A stretch of 64,000 bases of DNA from positions 198,768-262,767 of the forward strand of contig NZ_JAXOUF010000007.1 of assembly GCF_034424805.1 (NCBI RefSeq), given 5' to 3'. A model generated the notes under the pieces. It saw nothing but the letters and a program-made list of their open reading frames with translations. It did no database searches and was not told the DNA's origin. The position numbers were made by a program, and so were the translations under genes. Below are positions 17,663 to 25,274 of this stretch, one piece after another. Position 1 is the first letter of the stretch. Every line of letters starts with the position of its first letter. Source of the stretch: Labrys sedimenti (lineage in GTDB: Bacteria; Pseudomonadota; Alphaproteobacteria; Rhizobiales; Labraceae).

Positions 17663-18586
17663 TTGACTTTGAAGGACGTATCCGCTCCGCCCCCGGAGCG
17701 CACCTCTCCAATCGGGCTCGAGAACCATATCAGCGGCACTCGATTGATCACCGGCGACGGGCCGGCATGGAAAGACGTTTTCGTGCAGGTCTTCTCACGC
17801 AATCGCGATCAACACTTTTTCCTCGTTCCTGCCGTTGCCGAACCACTCATCGTCTGGGTCGTGTCGGGCAGCGCCACCGTCGCGGAACGGGATCTTGGAG
17901 GTGAATGGGCCACGAGTCGCGTCAGCGTGGGCGACTTCTTCCTGACGAGGTCGCCCACTCCTTATGAACTGCAATGGCAGGCCGATGGCGATCAACCCTT
18001 TCAGGTGATGCACCTCTATCTCTCGGTCCCACTCTTCGAGAGGGTCGTGCGCGGGCTTCTCGGAAAAGCCGGCAGTGACGTCACCGTGAAGGACGTCTCC
18101 GGGGGGCGCGACACCACGCTCACGCACATCCTGAGCCTCCTTCATGGAGAATTGGCCATGCCAGGAAAAGCAAGCGCGTTGTTTGTTGAAGGGCTGGCGT
18201 AGGGCCTAGCCGTGCATCTGGTACGCCATTATGCGGTTGCAGATACCGATATGCGCATCAAAAACGCCTTACCCGGCTCGAAACTGCGGCGGGCAACCGC
18301 CTTCATGACAGCCCGGCTCGATCAGCCATTCGATCTCAGCAGCCTGGCACATGAGGTGGGAATGAGCGAGTTCCATTTCAGTCGGCTTTTCAAGAAGGCG
18401 ACAGGTCTTTCTCCGTCGCTCCACTTCATCCGCCAGCGAGTGGCCAAGGCGCAGCAATTGCTGCAGGAAACCGACTCCAGCATCCTCGAGATCGGCATGG
18501 CCGTCGGCTACTCCAGCCCCAGCCATTTCGCTCAGATCTTCCGTCGTGAAACCGGCCTCTCGCCAAGCGACTACCGCCGCGGCTGA
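17663..18586 (+). pseudogene. AraC-family regulator interrupted by one in-frame amber codon
   Basis: The frame starts at TTG 17663 (GGAG six bases upstream) and encodes an N-terminal AraC ligand domain of about 179 residues, ending 'ALFVEGLA' at a TAG (18200-18202). The very next codons continue in the same frame ('GLAVHLVRHY...') into a complete two-helix-turn-helix AraC domain ('FDLSSLAHEVGMSEFHFSRLFKK' and 'EIGMAVGYSSPSHFAQIFRRETGLSPSDYRRG') ending at 18586. Related proteins usually have Gln or Ser at the stop position, so one CAG to TAG change explains it. Without suppression no DNA-binding protein is made, unless translation restarts at GTG 18212 and makes a free DNA-binding domain. The SDR gene follows 159 bases downstream. 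Confidence 0.8.
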
Positions 18587-18745
18587 AGCGCCAAGCTCAC
18601 CGGAAGTCAGAAACGAGCAAGATCCCGACAGCCTCCGCAAGGCGCCGGGCGAGAGAAAGACTGAAGTTTCCTAGCTTCCACCTTGCCGAAAGCGAACGCC
18701 CTTCCGCTCCCCGGATCGGGTTCGGCGGCAACAAGGAGACAAGCC

Positions 18746-19495
18746 ATGACCAACCTCAATGGAAAGGTCGCGCTGATTACCGGCGCATCGAGCGGTATTG
18801 GCGCGGCGACGGCCCTCAAGCTCGCCGGCGCGGGCGTCAAGGTCGGCATTGCTGCCAGGCGTACCGATCGCCTCGAAGCGCTGAAAACCGACATCACCAA
18901 GGAGGGCGGCGAAGCTCTCGTCATCCCGATGGACGTGGTCGATCCGGCCTCCGTCGAGGCTGGCGTCAAGGGGCTGATCGAAGCCTACGGTTCGATCGAC
19001 ATTCTCTTCAACAATGCCGGGTTGATGCCGCTCTCCGATATCGACCAGTTCAAGACTGGCGAATGGCATCGCATGATCGACATCAATATTGGGGGCCTGC
19101 TCAATACGACGGCGGCGGTGCTGCCCCAGATGATCAAGCAGCATTCAGGGCACATCTTCAATACATCCTCGATCGCCGGCCGCAAGGTCTTCAAGGGGCT
19201 CTCGGTCTATTGCGCCACCAAGCACGCGGTGACCGCCTTCTCCGATGGCCTGCGTATGGAGGTCGGGCAAATGCACAATATTCGCGTCACCTGTATCCAG
19301 CCCGGCGCCGTCGCCACCGAACTCTATGACCAGATCACGGATTCCGGTTACCGCCAGCAGATGGACGGCCTTGCCAAGCAGATGACCTTCCTGAAGGGCG
19401 AGGATATCGCCGAGACCATCCTGTTCGCCACCCGAGCGCCGGCTCATGTCAACGTTGCGGAACTCTTCGTTCTGCCAATCGATCAGGGCTGGTAG
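18746..19495 (+). CDS. Short-chain dehydrogenase/reductase (SDR)
   Basis: A 249-residue classical SDR. 'LITGASSGIGAATALKLAGAGVKVGIAARRTDRL' forms the dinucleotide fold, and the Arg-Arg after the second strand favours NADP(H). 'FNNAGLMPLS' is the NNAG motif. Catalytic residues are Ser in 'NTSSIAGRK' and Tyr/Lys in 'YCATKHA'. AAGGAG lies 7 bases before ATG 18746. It resembles the oxidoreductases often controlled by an adjacent AraC regulator; here that regulator is broken. The substrate is unknown. Confidence 0.9.
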   Translation: MTNLNGKVALITGASSGIGAATALKLAGAGVKVGIAARRTDRLEALKTDITKEGGEALVIPMDVVDPASVEAGVKGLIEAYGSIDILFNNAGLMPLSDIDQFKTGEWHRMIDINIGGLLNTTAAVLPQMIKQHSGHIFNTSSIAGRKVFKGLSVYCATKHAVTAFSDGLRMEVGQMHNIRVTCIQPGAVATELYDQITDSGYRQQMDGLAKQMTFLKGEDIAETILFATRAPAHVNVAELFVLPIDQGW

Positions 19496-19519
19496 GCGCC
19501 TTACCGGCGCGCAGCCGAA

Positions 19520-19552
19520 TGCCCACCCTCCCATCGTTGAAGGGGGTGGGCA
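19520..19552 (+). terminator. Hairpin terminator candidate after the SDR gene
   Basis: TGCCCACCC (19520-19528) pairs with GGGTGGGCA (19544-19552), 25 bases after the SDR stop. The U tract is weak, so termination would be partial or factor-assisted. Confidence 0.5.
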
Positions 19553-19767
19553 CTCAAGGAATTTCAGCCTCGCAGGCCTATCGCCTGCTCACGCTAGGTC
19601 GATCGTTCTCATGACGACCAGTCAGAAAGGCTGCCTGACATGATGAGGATGGGTCTTCACATGATGATTCAGCCACACCGCGCTCAATCAGGCGTCGGAC
19701 TATGGCTCCAAGCTCTGAGCGCAGCCGGCGAATAGGTTGTCAGTAATAGTCGAACGACAGGCCGCAT

Positions 19768-20343
19768 CTATGCTCTTGCGCGACGCATATCGCTGAAGCT
19801 GAGCCATAGAGCCGAAACCAGGAAATAAAAGGCTCCGAGGCCCGCATATCCTGCAATGTCGGCAATCGACGGCAGTTCCGGCATTCGCGCCTGGGCGATG
19901 AAGAAGGCACCTGCCGCAGCCGACTGGCCGCCGCTGAGGATCATTGCCCACTGGCCACCGCTCGTCTTCCAGCGGCGAAGCGCCGTGCCCAGTTGCAGGA
20001 GACCCGAAAAGATAGCCCAGAGACCAAAGACGCCGAGAACCCAATTCATGTTCATCGTGAGCGCGATGATCACGGCAACGACCATCGCCGAACTGACAGC
20101 CACATTGATCGCCTGGCTCCGGTTATTTGCCAGGCCGCCGTTTCGCGCTGCATCGACGAAGTTGGCCACGGCGTCCCAGGCCGGATACAGGATGAGCAGG
20201 ACCGCCGCGACGGGAAAAGAATGGCGACCGGCAGTCAATGCCGCTGCAACCCAGATTCCGGAAAACACAGCTCGGACGAAATAATATCGCTTCAACCAAT
20301 GATCCTTGTCACTTGCCGCTAAGTTCGTCTGATCGACAGGCAT
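19768..20343 (-). CDS. DUF308/HdeD-like membrane protein
   Basis: A 191-residue protein with six hydrophobic segments in three hairpins ('YYFVRAVFSGIWVAAAL', 'VAAVLLILYPAWDAVANFVD', 'AINVAVSSAMVVAVIIAL', 'WVLGVFGLWAIFSGLLQLGTALRRW', then 'AMILSGGQSAAAGAFFIAQ'). This is the repeated layout of DUF308/HdeD-type proteins. TAGGAAA lies upstream of the ATG. Function is unknown; HdeD relatives are linked to acid or envelope stress. It is the last gene of the minus-strand TetR-cytochrome-molybdoenzyme group but is 203 bases from the molybdoenzyme, so it may have its own promoter. Confidence 0.65.
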   Translation of the reverse strand: MPVDQTNLAASDKDHWLKRYYFVRAVFSGIWVAAALTAGRHSFPVAAVLLILYPAWDAVANFVDAARNGGLANNRSQAINVAVSSAMVVAVIIALTMNMNWVLGVFGLWAIFSGLLQLGTALRRWKTSGGQWAMILSGGQSAAAGAFFIAQARMPELPSIADIAGYAGLGAFYFLVSALWLSFSDMRRARA

Positions 20344-20546
20344 GATAATTTCCTATGAGATGTCGAAAGGGGTTTGTTTATCGGCTGATGTCAGCGTGTG
20401 ATGCCGTGCATATCGGCTCGGTTGAACAGGCTGGATCCCGCGGGTAGCGCTGCTCTCTCTTCCGGTCTCGACGGTCCATTTGCCGGCAGCGGATGTGATT
20501 TGCGCCAAAGCAGGGAGAACGTGGGCCGAGCCTGGGTGCGCACGAA

Positions 20547-21323
20547 TTAGATCCCTGCGTACCACTCATATCCTCGATCCTCCCAATAGCCGCCGTTTCC
20601 ACCCCATAAGCCGGCAAAGCTATCGACGAGTTCGATGCGCATGATGTATTTCGCCTGCTTGTAACCGAGTTGGCGCTCGACTCTCAGACGCAGTGGAGCA
20701 CCGTGGCCGATGCTCAGGTCCTTGCCATTCATTTGATAGGCGAGAATGGTCTGCGGGTGGAACGCGTCAACGAGATCGATGCTCTCGTAATACCGACCAC
20801 TCCCATCGAGCGTCTTCTCGAGCTCATCGGCGCAATGGAAGACCACGTAGCGCGCCGTAGGCTTCAGGCCGGCCAAACTCAAAAGGCTCAGAAGCGAAAC
20901 ACCAGTCCATTTGCCGATGGCGCTCCATCCTTCGACGCAGTCATGGCGCGTGATCTGGGTGCGTGCCGGGAGCTTTTTGAGCTCGACAAGGGAGACCTCC
21001 TGAGGCCTCTCCACCAAGCCGTCTATCCTTAATCTCCAGTCCTCGAACTTGCCTTCGGCCAACTCGGCATATTCGTCGCTGTCAGGAGCATTGGTACCGT
21101 TCATCCGGAAGGATGGCGAAATATCGGCCTCCGCAAATTCGCGGGCCAAAGCATCACGCCCCTGAAGCAGCCGCTGAGCCGTCATGGTCAGCTTCTCCGC
21201 TGAACGGAGGGCGGCATCAATATCGGTATTTTCCTCCAACGCGTCACAGCCGGGAAGGGTCAGGACGCAGGCCCCCAGCATGCCGCCAATCAGAAACCGG
21301 CGACGGGTAAGAAGGTGACTCAT
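20547..21323 (-). CDS. Periplasmic molybdopterin-dependent oxidoreductase (sulfite-oxidase fold)
   Basis: A 258-residue protein. The N terminus 'LTRRRFLIGGMLGACVLTLPGC' combines a twin-arginine motif with a lipobox (L-P-G-C, Cys26), so a Tat-exported lipoprotein is expected. The core has the sulfite-oxidase-type molybdopterin fold: 'WRLRIDGLVERPQEVSLVELKKLP', the molybdenum-ligand Cys129 in 'RHDCVEGWSAIGKW', and 'HGAPLRLRVERQLGYKQAKYI'. Its ATG overlaps the stop of the upstream cytochrome b gene (ATGA), a tight pairing that identifies the electron partner. Such pairs reduce or oxidise small S- or N-oxides; the substrate here is unknown. An upstream in-frame start at 21386 is rejected because it buries the Tat signal. 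Confidence 0.87.
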   Translation of the reverse strand: MSHLLTRRRFLIGGMLGACVLTLPGCDALEENTDIDAALRSAEKLTMTAQRLLQGRDALAREFAEADISPSFRMNGTNAPDSDEYAELAEGKFEDWRLRIDGLVERPQEVSLVELKKLPARTQITRHDCVEGWSAIGKWTGVSLLSLLSLAGLKPTARYVVFHCADELEKTLDGSGRYYESIDLVDAFHPQTILAYQMNGKDLSIGHGAPLRLRVERQLGYKQAKYIMRIELVDSFAGLWGGNGGYWEDRGYEWYAGI

Positions 21324-22174
21324 GATTTGGAACTCTTTGCGTGAATGGCGTAGCGGCCGGTGATCATCGAGCGCAGATTGTTCCAAGCGCCCGACAGCAC
21401 GACCATCACGATGTGGACGACGACGAACAGCACCAGAAGCGATGCCGTGATGAAGTGGATGGTTCGGGCGGATTGACGCCCCCCGAAGACATCGACCAAT
21501 GCGGGAAAAGCTGCGTCGATGCCGGGCGACATGGTCAGGCCCGTAAGGACCATCAGGGGCAGCAGAACGACAATCACGGCGAGATAGGTAAGCTTTTGCA
21601 ACGTGTTATAGCGTCTTGCCTCCTCGCCCTCCGGGAAGCGGAGACGGGCGTGATCCAGGACTTCGCGCCACAGATGGCGCGGTGAAAGCTCTCGGGTCGT
21701 CGGTGCCAGGTCTCGCCTGAAATGGCCGTTCAAGACACTGAAACCGAAGTAGAAGATGCCGTTGATGAGGAACAGCCAGGCAAAGAAGAAATGCCAGCGC
21801 CGTCCTGCCGCCAGATCCTGGAACGAAGGTATCGTGGCCCATGCCGGAAAAGCCCGCGATGTCGGCTCGCCTTCCACGTCCGACACTCCGAGAACACCGG
21901 TTGTCGCAAATTGCACGCCCGCGACTCGCACAAAGCCGCGCGCTTCGTCGCCTTCGCCCTGCGAACCGATGGTCAAGGCCGTATGATCACCGTCCGCTCC
22001 ATAGTGACCCCAGTACAATTCGGGATGAGCGTTGAAGATCTGAAGTCCACTCAAGAGGAGGAAACTCAGGCAAAGCGCGTTCAACCAATGCGTGAGCCGC
22101 GTGCTGAGGGCGTGGCGGCGAATGAACACCGTTCGCCGACATTGGGTATTATCATTGCTAGCATTCCCGTTCAC
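21320..22174 (-). CDS. Cytochrome b561/b6-type membrane subunit
   Basis: A 284-residue diheme-type membrane cytochrome. 'RRHALSTRLTHWLNALCLSFLLLSGLQIFNAHP' is the first helix with a heme His. 'RRWHFFFAWLFLINGIFYFGFSVLNGHF' is the second, and 'TLQKLTYLAVIVVLLPLMVLTGLTMSPG' and 'ARTIHFITASLLVLFVVVHIVMVV' carry the later His ligands. This is the prokaryotic cytochrome b561 / formate-dehydrogenase-gamma type. It starts at GTG 22174 with GAGGG upstream. It should pass quinol electrons to or from the molybdoenzyme whose start codon overlaps its stop. An extra loop of about 60 residues between helices one and two is probably periplasmic. Confidence 0.87.
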   Translation of the reverse strand: MNGNASNDNTQCRRTVFIRRHALSTRLTHWLNALCLSFLLLSGLQIFNAHPELYWGHYGADGDHTALTIGSQGEGDEARGFVRVAGVQFATTGVLGVSDVEGEPTSRAFPAWATIPSFQDLAAGRRWHFFFAWLFLINGIFYFGFSVLNGHFRRDLAPTTRELSPRHLWREVLDHARLRFPEGEEARRYNTLQKLTYLAVIVVLLPLMVLTGLTMSPGIDAAFPALVDVFGGRQSARTIHFITASLLVLFVVVHIVMVVLSGAWNNLRSMITGRYAIHAKSSKS

Positions 22175-22281
22175 GACAACGCCCTCTGTTCTTGGCCTTC
22201 ATTACTCTCAGGTCAGACGGTATTTTCAGGCCGCGCCGATCGAACCGGCCGAGCGACCGGATCGACCGACAGCGACGCGCC

Positions 22282-22917
22282 TCACATGGGCGGAACTACG
22301 CCATTTTTTCCGACAAGGACCTGATGGGCGATGGTACCGGTACCGGTCCCGGCCTTTTCGGCAGGTACGAAGACGACAGCACCGGGAACGAGATCGTCCG
22401 CGGTCGCCGGCGCAAAAGTGACGACCGGCGTACCGTCCGGAATGGAAATCTTCTTTTCCTTACCGTAATAGGACACGGTGACCGTCCTGCCCTCGACACC
22501 TTTGACCGCATCCGCCACGGTCGCATTGGTCATGCTGCTGTTGGGCTTGAGATCCCAACCATAGCTGCCCTCCCCCGTGCCCTTGAGTGCCGGCGGGAAA
22601 ATGAGCACTTCGAGCGCACCGTCCCCGCCCCCCTTTTTGGGCAGTGATGCAATACCAACGAAATCGCCGGGTTTGATATCGGCTACCTTCGCATTCGCCA
22701 CGCTGGATACTTTCCAGCCATCGGCGAGAGCGACATCGAGTGTCTCTCCCTCGCGAGTCTTCACTTTGAGCGTAGACCCGCTGTAATTGAGAATGCTGCC
22801 CCGGACATGGATCTGCCCTGCCTTCTTATCTTCGGCATGTACGGGCGATGCCACCATGGCCGCCGAGGAGAGAGCCGACAGACCGAGGGCAAGCGCAGGA
22901 AAAAAATTCTTGATCAT
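22282..22917 (-). CDS. Exported DUF5666-domain protein
   Basis: A 211-residue protein with a Sec signal peptide (about 1-29, ending 'SPVHA'). The mature part repeats short beta segments, 'VRGSILNYSGSTLKVKTREGETLDVALADGWKV' and 'ADIKPGDFVGIASLPKK', in the OB-like pattern of DUF5666. ATG 22917 is given; GTG 22920 is directly upstream and either could be used with AGGAAG. It lies between the TetR gene and the cytochrome gene on the same strand, with a TetR-type palindrome just before it, so it is probably the first structural gene of the controlled unit. Biochemical role unknown. Confidence 0.75.
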   Translation of the reverse strand: MIKNFFPALALGLSALSSAAMVASPVHAEDKKAGQIHVRGSILNYSGSTLKVKTREGETLDVALADGWKVSSVANAKVADIKPGDFVGIASLPKKGGGDGALEVLIFPPALKGTGEGSYGWDLKPNSSMTNATVADAVKGVEGRTVTVSYYGKEKKISIPDGTPVVTFAPATADDLVPGAVVFVPAEKAGTGTGTIAHQVLVGKNGVVPPM

Positions 22918-22929
22918 CACAATAACTTC

Positions 22930-22943
22930 CTACTAGTTGGTAG
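22930..22943. promoter_or_regulatory. Candidate TetR operator upstream of DUF5666 gene
   Basis: CTACTAGTTGGTAG has the form CTAC-N6-GTAG. The same pattern recurs just before the TetR gene itself at 23593-23606, so it is a good candidate for that regulator's operator. Confidence 0.5.
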
Positions 22944-22995
22944 TTTTTTCAATCGCAATTGCTGCGCGGGGCAGACTGCGCCGCCCCGAGCGTTG

Positions 22996-23583
22996 TCAAG
23001 CAGCAGTCGACGACAACCGCTTCAGCGTAGGCGCCAGAATGGCGGCGAACACGTCCGGAGTTCCGTAAGCGCGGGCGGAGAGCATTGCCCCATGAACGGA
23101 CGCCATGAACGCCTCGGCCTCGATCCGAGGCTCGCTTGACAGCTTCAAGGCTCCCTCTTTCGAGCCGCGTTCCATGACCGCCGTCAGCCAAGCCGATAGA
23201 AACCGGAAAAAGGCCTTTACTTCCACCGCAACTTCCGGCGGGAGCGCTGGCAACTCACTGGCAAGCAAAGCGCAAACGCAAAAAGGAATGCTCGCATCCT
23301 CAATGCACCTGGCCCAGAAGCCTGCATAGGCATTGAGCAGTTCGACAGGGTTGCGCACGTTCCGCTCAAGCCCCGCCAACCCCGCTTCGGCTTCTTCACG
23401 ATATCGCCGCACGAGCGCACGGACCAGATCCACCTTGCTTGGAAAATGGTGATGGATGCTGGCCTTGCGGATCCCGACGACTTCCGCAATGTCGGCGTAA
23501 CTGAAGCCGTTATAGCCGCCATTCATGATGTGTGAACGCGCAGAGGCCAGGATATCGTCAGACGTCGTCGAAAGATTGCTCAT
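22996..23583 (-). CDS. TetR/AcrR-family transcriptional regulator
   Basis: A 195-residue regulator. 'ILASARSHIMNGGYNGFSYADIAEVVGIRKASIHHHFPSKVDLVRAL' (about residues 11-57) is a typical TetR helix-turn-helix. The C-terminal part (about 85-190) is a helical ligand domain with two Cys in 'IPFCVCALLASELP', which might sense thiols or oxidants. It starts at ATG 23583. A CTAC-N6-GTAG palindrome lies 9 bases upstream and another precedes the next gene, suggesting autoregulation and control of the DUF5666-cytochrome-molybdoenzyme unit. Confidence 0.9.
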   Translation of the reverse strand: MSNLSTTSDDILASARSHIMNGGYNGFSYADIAEVVGIRKASIHHHFPSKVDLVRALVRRYREEAEAGLAGLERNVRNPVELLNAYAGFWARCIEDASIPFCVCALLASELPALPPEVAVEVKAFFRFLSAWLTAVMERGSKEGALKLSSEPRIEAEAFMASVHGAMLSARAYGTPDVFAAILAPTLKRLSSTAA

Positions 23584-23592
23584 GGAATTTGT

Positions 23593-23606
23593 CTACCTTT
23601 CAGTAG
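23593..23606. promoter_or_regulatory. Candidate TetR operator upstream of the tetR gene
   Basis: CTACCTTTCAGTAG, again CTAC-N6-GTAG, lies 9 bases before the regulator's start codon. Binding here would block its own transcription. Confidence 0.5.
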
Positions 23607-24165
23607 GGAGACTGTCAAGCGTGAATCTGATTTTCCTCTGCCACGCAATTGAGCGTGCGCGGCCTAGGCATCCCAAGAGCCAGCCCAGCGCGTCCAGCCT
23701 GTCTGAAATCTGCCGCCCTCATGTCGATGGCAGCGCGATATTGTGAGGGTAACACGCCAAGTCAGCCAGCCACGCCAAGTCAGCCAGCGAAGCGTGTACC
23801 TATAAAATGCAGGAGAAGAAATGCTTGCCTTGCCCCGGTCCTGATATCTGCATGGGCGCTCTCCCGCCTTCCTCCTCCGAAAAAGAGAGCGAAATATCGA
23901 ACTTGGGTTGGCTGCCCGCCATGTTTGTGGTGGCACTCGCTTGCCGAGCGGTACACTTTGCCGGCCGCTGCAGTGGAGGCTGGACGAGATCATCCGTGGT
24001 TGCCTGCACAAGCCTTCGGGAGCCCGGCGATGCGTGACTTCAGCCCAATCCTCCAAGACAATATTGACAATCTACCATTCAGAAGGTAGGCAGAGCAACT
24101 CTGCCGCCGAAGACAGTGCTCTGTTCTGGCGCCTCCCAGTTTATGGTGAGTAGAAGGTTTATTTC
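23607..24165. other. Intergenic stretch with an 18-base tandem repeat
   Basis: No gene is recognised. CACGCCAAGTCAGCCAGC occurs twice back to back (23754-23771 and 23772-23789). CTACC-N8-GGTAG at 24072-24089 resembles the TetR palindromes nearby but with wider spacing. The end of the stretch holds AGAAGG, the ribosome site of the chorismate mutase gene. Confidence 0.5.
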
Positions 24166-24492
24166 ATGAAAAATTGCGACGTTGCGGCTCAGCTTGAATC
24201 ATACCGGCATACAATCGACAATATCGACGCTGCCCTTCTTCGTATTCTGGGCGAACGGTTCCGGTGCACCAATGAGGTTGGCGTATTAAAGGCTGAATAT
24301 AATCTGCCCGCCGTGGATAAATACCGGGAAAGCCGTCAATATTCCCGATTGAGAATCCTTGCGGAGAATGCCGGCCTCGATCATGACTTCGTTGAAAATC
24401 TAATGAAATTTATCATCGAGGAAGTTGTTCAGCGACACAATCAAATCGCAGCAGAACACCAGGCGAGACGAGAAACAGCACCCCAGAGCTAA
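24166..24492 (+). CDS. Small AroQ-type chorismate mutase
   Basis: A 108-residue all-helical protein. The pattern 'IDNIDAALLRILGERFRCTNEVGVLKAEYNLPAVDKYRESRQYSRLRILAENAGLDHDFVENLMKFIIEEVVQRH' matches AroQ/type II chorismate mutase, with the usual catalytic Arg and Lys positions (Arg in the first helix region, Lys in VGVLKAE). The enzyme converts chorismate to prephenate, or serves as a pyruvate lyase in the PchB branch. It is free-standing, with no aromatic biosynthesis genes beside it. AGAAGG precedes the ATG. Lower GC than the flanking genes may indicate transfer. Confidence 0.85.
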   Translation: MKNCDVAAQLESYRHTIDNIDAALLRILGERFRCTNEVGVLKAEYNLPAVDKYRESRQYSRLRILAENAGLDHDFVENLMKFIIEEVVQRHNQIAAEHQARRETAPQS

Positions 24493-24656
24493 TCCGGTCC
24501 GTGCGTTTGCCCCCGGTCGCACGCGAGGAAAAACCGGATCTTGTCATGGGGTGGAAAAACTCCCGCTTCGACCTTTCCTTTTCTCCAGCTCGTTTCCAGC
24601 AGTTCGGCGACAGGTGCCTCCGTTGCCAACATGAATTTAGACAAAAGACATTGGAT

Positions 24657-25187
24657 ATGAATTCACCTGCCCAGAACAGTCTCGAGAGCCGCCTGCGCAC
24701 CGTCGAGGACAAACTTGCGATCTACGAGCTCATAGCCTCTCACCCGCCAAGTGCCGACACTGGACATTCCGATTACACCCTCTCTGTCTACACACAGGAC
24801 GGTATTTTTGACCGTGGCCCGGCATTGGATGGTGCAAAGGGCGCCAGGGACATCGCCGCATTTATCGAGCGCCCCGAGCATGGCCAGGCGATTGCCGGCG
24901 GCCTCGCCCATTTTGCCGGCCTGCCGCTGATCGACCTGCGAGGCGATCGCGCTGTGGTGACGTCCTACCTTCAGATCGTTCACCTCGATCACGATGGCCA
25001 GCCAAAAGCTCTCCCCAACCATGGCGTGTCGATGGGATATCGGATCCATCGGGCCGTGGTGAACCGCTGGGAGCTGGAACGCCATGATAGCTGTTGGAAG
25101 ATCGCAAAGCGAACTCTGCTGCCGGTCGATGGCTCACAGGCTCATAGAGAGCTGCTGCGCAGAAGTCTTGACGAACTCTACTCCTGA
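24657..25187 (+). CDS. SnoaL-like (NTF2-fold) protein
   Basis: A 176-residue protein. 'LRTVEDKLAIYELIASHPPSADTG' is the opening helix of SnoaL/ring-hydroxylating-dioxygenase-beta-like NTF2 proteins, and 'LSVYTQDGIFD' and 'RWELERHDSCWKIAKRTLLPVDG' are characteristic strands. Such proteins act as small isomerases, dehydratases or binding cups. ATG 24657 is chosen; no strong ribosome site is seen. A nine-codon reading frame from about 24631 overlaps this ATG (ATATGA) and could couple translation. Proximity to the mutase and the nuclease gene gives no clear role. Confidence 0.72.
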   Translation: MNSPAQNSLESRLRTVEDKLAIYELIASHPPSADTGHSDYTLSVYTQDGIFDRGPALDGAKGARDIAAFIERPEHGQAIAGGLAHFAGLPLIDLRGDRAVVTSYLQIVHLDHDGQPKALPNHGVSMGYRIHRAVVNRWELERHDSCWKIAKRTLLPVDGSQAHRELLRRSLDELYS

Positions 25188-25274
25188 CCTGCTGCCCTCG
25201 CCTGCCCCGATCGCCCCAGGTCGGGCATCGTTGACGTTGGCGAACTTCGCAACGATTTGCCAATGGAGAATGTG

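Noticed and set aside
23754..23789. Tandem 18-base repeat as a possible CRISPR or iteron
   Set aside because: Only two adjacent copies without spacers; no associated genes.
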